Position numbers and translations under genes: made by a program. From assembly GCA_029856615.1 (NCBI GenBank), contig JAHKLF010000100.1:1-6196 (forward strand): 6,196 bases of DNA. The letters are read 5' to 3'. Position 1 is the stretch's first letter, and the number at the start of each line of letters is the position of its first letter. The notes under the pieces were generated by a model. It saw only the letters and a list, made by a program, of their open reading frames with translations, made no database searches and had not been told where the DNA came from. This DNA comes from Candidatus Njordarchaeota archaeon. Lineage in GTDB: Archaea; Asgardarchaeota; Njordarchaeia; Njordarchaeales; Njordarchaeaceae. Positions 4,862 through 6,196 of the stretch are shown piece by piece.

Positions 4862-6196
4862 TTGCTCCAGTATGGGAGAATAATCAGAGTTAACGGACCC
4901 CTAATCATCGCTGAAAAGGTTCCAGATCCTAAAATAGGAGACGTAGTGTATCTCGGCGAAGACAAATTGATAGGCGAAATTGTTAGAATAAAGGAAGACA
5001 GGGTAGCAATACAATGTTACGAAGATCCAAGTGGATTAAGACCTGGGGAACTAGTAGAAAACACAGGAGAACCCCTAACAGCAGAGTTAGGACCAGGAAT
5101 AATCGGTCAAATTTTTGATGGTCTTCAATTCTCCGAGCTCAAATTATGGGAAGTAACCGGTACACCATTCATACGAAGAGGTATAAAGATAGCTCGTTTG
5201 GATCGAGATAAAAAATGGGACTTCGTACCAACTGCTAAGAAAGGCGATAAAGTAATTCCTGGAGATGTCATAGGTACAGTACAGGAAACCTCAGTCATAG
5301 AACATAGAATTCTAGTACCCATAGGTGTGGAGGGAGAGATCCAAGAGATCTATGAGGGCAAATTCACAGTGACAGAACCCGTTGCTAGAATAAAAACTCC
5401 CGCGGGAGAAATAAAGGAAATAACCATGATGCAAAAATGGCCCGTACGTATTCCTAGGCCCTACAAGAGACGATTACCTCTAGAAGACCCTTTAATCACG
5501 GGGCAAAGAGTAATTGATACATTCTTTCCAGTAGCAAAAGGAGGAACAGCAGCCATTCCTGGAGGATTCGGAACCGGAAAAACCGTAACCTTACAACAAC
5601 TTGCAAAATGGAGTGATGCTGATATAATCATCTACATAGGATGTGGAGAAAGAGGAAATGAGATGGCTGATGTAATTACTCACTTCCCCGAATTAAAAGA
5701 CCCAAGAACAGGAAAACTACTAATCGAGAGATCAGTGTTTATTGCAAATGTGAGTAACCTACCAGTATATGCACGAGAAGCTAGCATATACATGGGAGTC
5801 ACGCTCGGAGAATACTTCAGAGACCAAGGATATAGCGTCGCAATAATGGCTGATTCTACATCCAGATGGGCCGAAGCCTTAAGAGATATTTCCGGCAGAC
5901 TAGAAGAGATACCCGCAGAAAGAGGCTATCCTGCTTATTTAGCTGAAAGAATAGCGGAATTCTATGAGAGAGCAGGACGAGTCATTACTCTAGGAAGCGG
6001 CGAGAGAGAAGGTTCATTAACGATAATGGGCGCTGTTTCTCCACCAGGAGGAGATTTCAGCGAGCCGGTGACCTCCATTACACTGCGATTCGTTGGTACT
6101 CTATGGGCTCTAGATAAAGAGCTTGCGTTTAGAAGACACTTCCCTGCTATTAACTGGTTAATCAGCTTCTCTAAGTACTATGAGGCCCTCAAGACT
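4862..6196 (+). CDS. atpA: A-type ATP synthase catalytic subunit A (3' end outside window)
   Basis: 445 codons are visible of a protein normally about 580-600 residues long, cut by the right edge. Subunit A hydrolyses or makes ATP in the A3B3 head. In order: N-terminal beta barrel starting GRIIRVNGPL (5-14), the non-homologous region of A subunits (about 110-190), VITHF-type nucleotide core with P-loop GGFGTGKT (234-241), the GER motif with catalytic Glu E263, Walker B strand VAIMAD (326-331) with SRWAEALR following, and SPPGGDFSEP and RRHFPAINWL further on. Residue numbers at the P-loop coincide with those I recall for the Pyrococcus enzyme, supporting the TTG start at 4862. No intein interrupts the P-loop. 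The P-loop has Gly235 and Thr238 where most archaeal enzymes have Pro and Ser. The gene has its own promoter region; B and D probably follow outside the window. Confidence 0.95.
   Translation, partial: MLQYGRIIRVNGPLIIAEKVPDPKIGDVVYLGEDKLIGEIVRIKEDRVAIQCYEDPSGLRPGELVENTGEPLTAELGPGIIGQIFDGLQFSELKLWEVTGTPFIRRGIKIARLDRDKKWDFVPTAKKGDKVIPGDVIGTVQETSVIEHRILVPIGVEGEIQEIYEGKFTVTEPVARIKTPAGEIKEITMMQKWPVRIPRPYKRRLPLEDPLITGQRVIDTFFPVAKGGTAAIPGGFGTGKTVTLQQLAKWSDADIIIYIGCGERGNEMADVITHFPELKDPRTGKLLIERSVFIANVSNLPVYAREASIYMGVTLGEYFRDQGYSVAIMADSTSRWAEALRDISGRLEEIPAERGYPAYLAERIAEFYERAGRVITLGSGEREGSLTIMGAVSPPGGDFSEPVTSITLRFVGTLWALDKELAFRRHFPAINWLISFSKYYEALKT

Noticed and set aside
5125..5322. Minus-strand open frame of 65 codons inside subunit A
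   Set aside because: Antisense shadow of the conserved catalytic subunit.
5561..5584. Possible intein at the P-loop, a known insertion site in some archaeal A subunits
   Set aside because: The reading frame runs through the P-loop without interruption.
1..6196. tRNA, rRNA, CRISPR array, insertion sequence
   Set aside because: No cloverleaf, rRNA gene segment, regularly spaced repeats, transposase frame or terminal inverted repeats were seen; the only short rRNA-like match is the 16S tail-like decamer at 3096-3105.

Overview
The window reads as a stretch of an AT-rich archaeal chromosome. The evidence is an A-type ATP synthase gene cluster, ribosomal protein S27e, archaeal TATA-like boxes, GGTGAT/GGGAG-type Shine-Dalgarno sites, a TATA-to-ATG distance that suggests a leaderless mRNA, and oligo-T termination tracts. 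The proteins are rich in Lys, Glu and Ile. The eukaryote-like look of one membrane protein (resembling OST48/WBP1) would suit an archaeon of the Asgard/TACK side, but the exact lineage cannot be settled from this sequence.

Layout. (1) 1-303, minus: the 5' part of a gene that leaves the window on the left; its protein looks like the C-terminal half of an Mrr-type nuclease fold, with modest confidence. (2) 304-398: divergent promoter region. (3) 399-1733, plus: a 444-residue, heavily sequon-bearing membrane-anchored protein whose domain order matches the 48-kDa oligosaccharyltransferase subunit. (4) 1735-2817, minus: a 360-residue secreted, membrane-anchored protein with a related GATase-like/DUF4350-like fold, convergent with the previous gene with one base between the stop codons. 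(5) 2841-3050, minus: ribosomal protein S27e, just upstream of and probably co-transcribed with (4). (6) 3051-3277: divergent regulatory region with a structured S27e leader. (7) 3278-4547, plus: A-ATP synthase subunits F, H and E as a tight cluster. (8) 4548-4861: a 314-base gap with terminator-like T tracts, several TATA-like boxes and a perfect 15-bp tandem duplication. (9) 4862-6196, plus: catalytic subunit A of the ATP synthase, cut by the right edge after 445 codons.

How it fits together. F (central stalk), H and E (peripheral stalk) and A (catalytic head) are parts of one rotary machine, but the order F-H-E-gap-A lacks subunit C and gives A its own promoter region. The two convergent membrane proteins are the most unusual part. 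Both present a GATase-like domain outside the cytoplasm, both end in one membrane helix and a charged cytoplasmic tail, and both carry several-fold more N-glycosylation sequons than their composition predicts. An archaeal oligosaccharyltransferase accessory complex is a reasonable hypothesis, not a demonstrated one.
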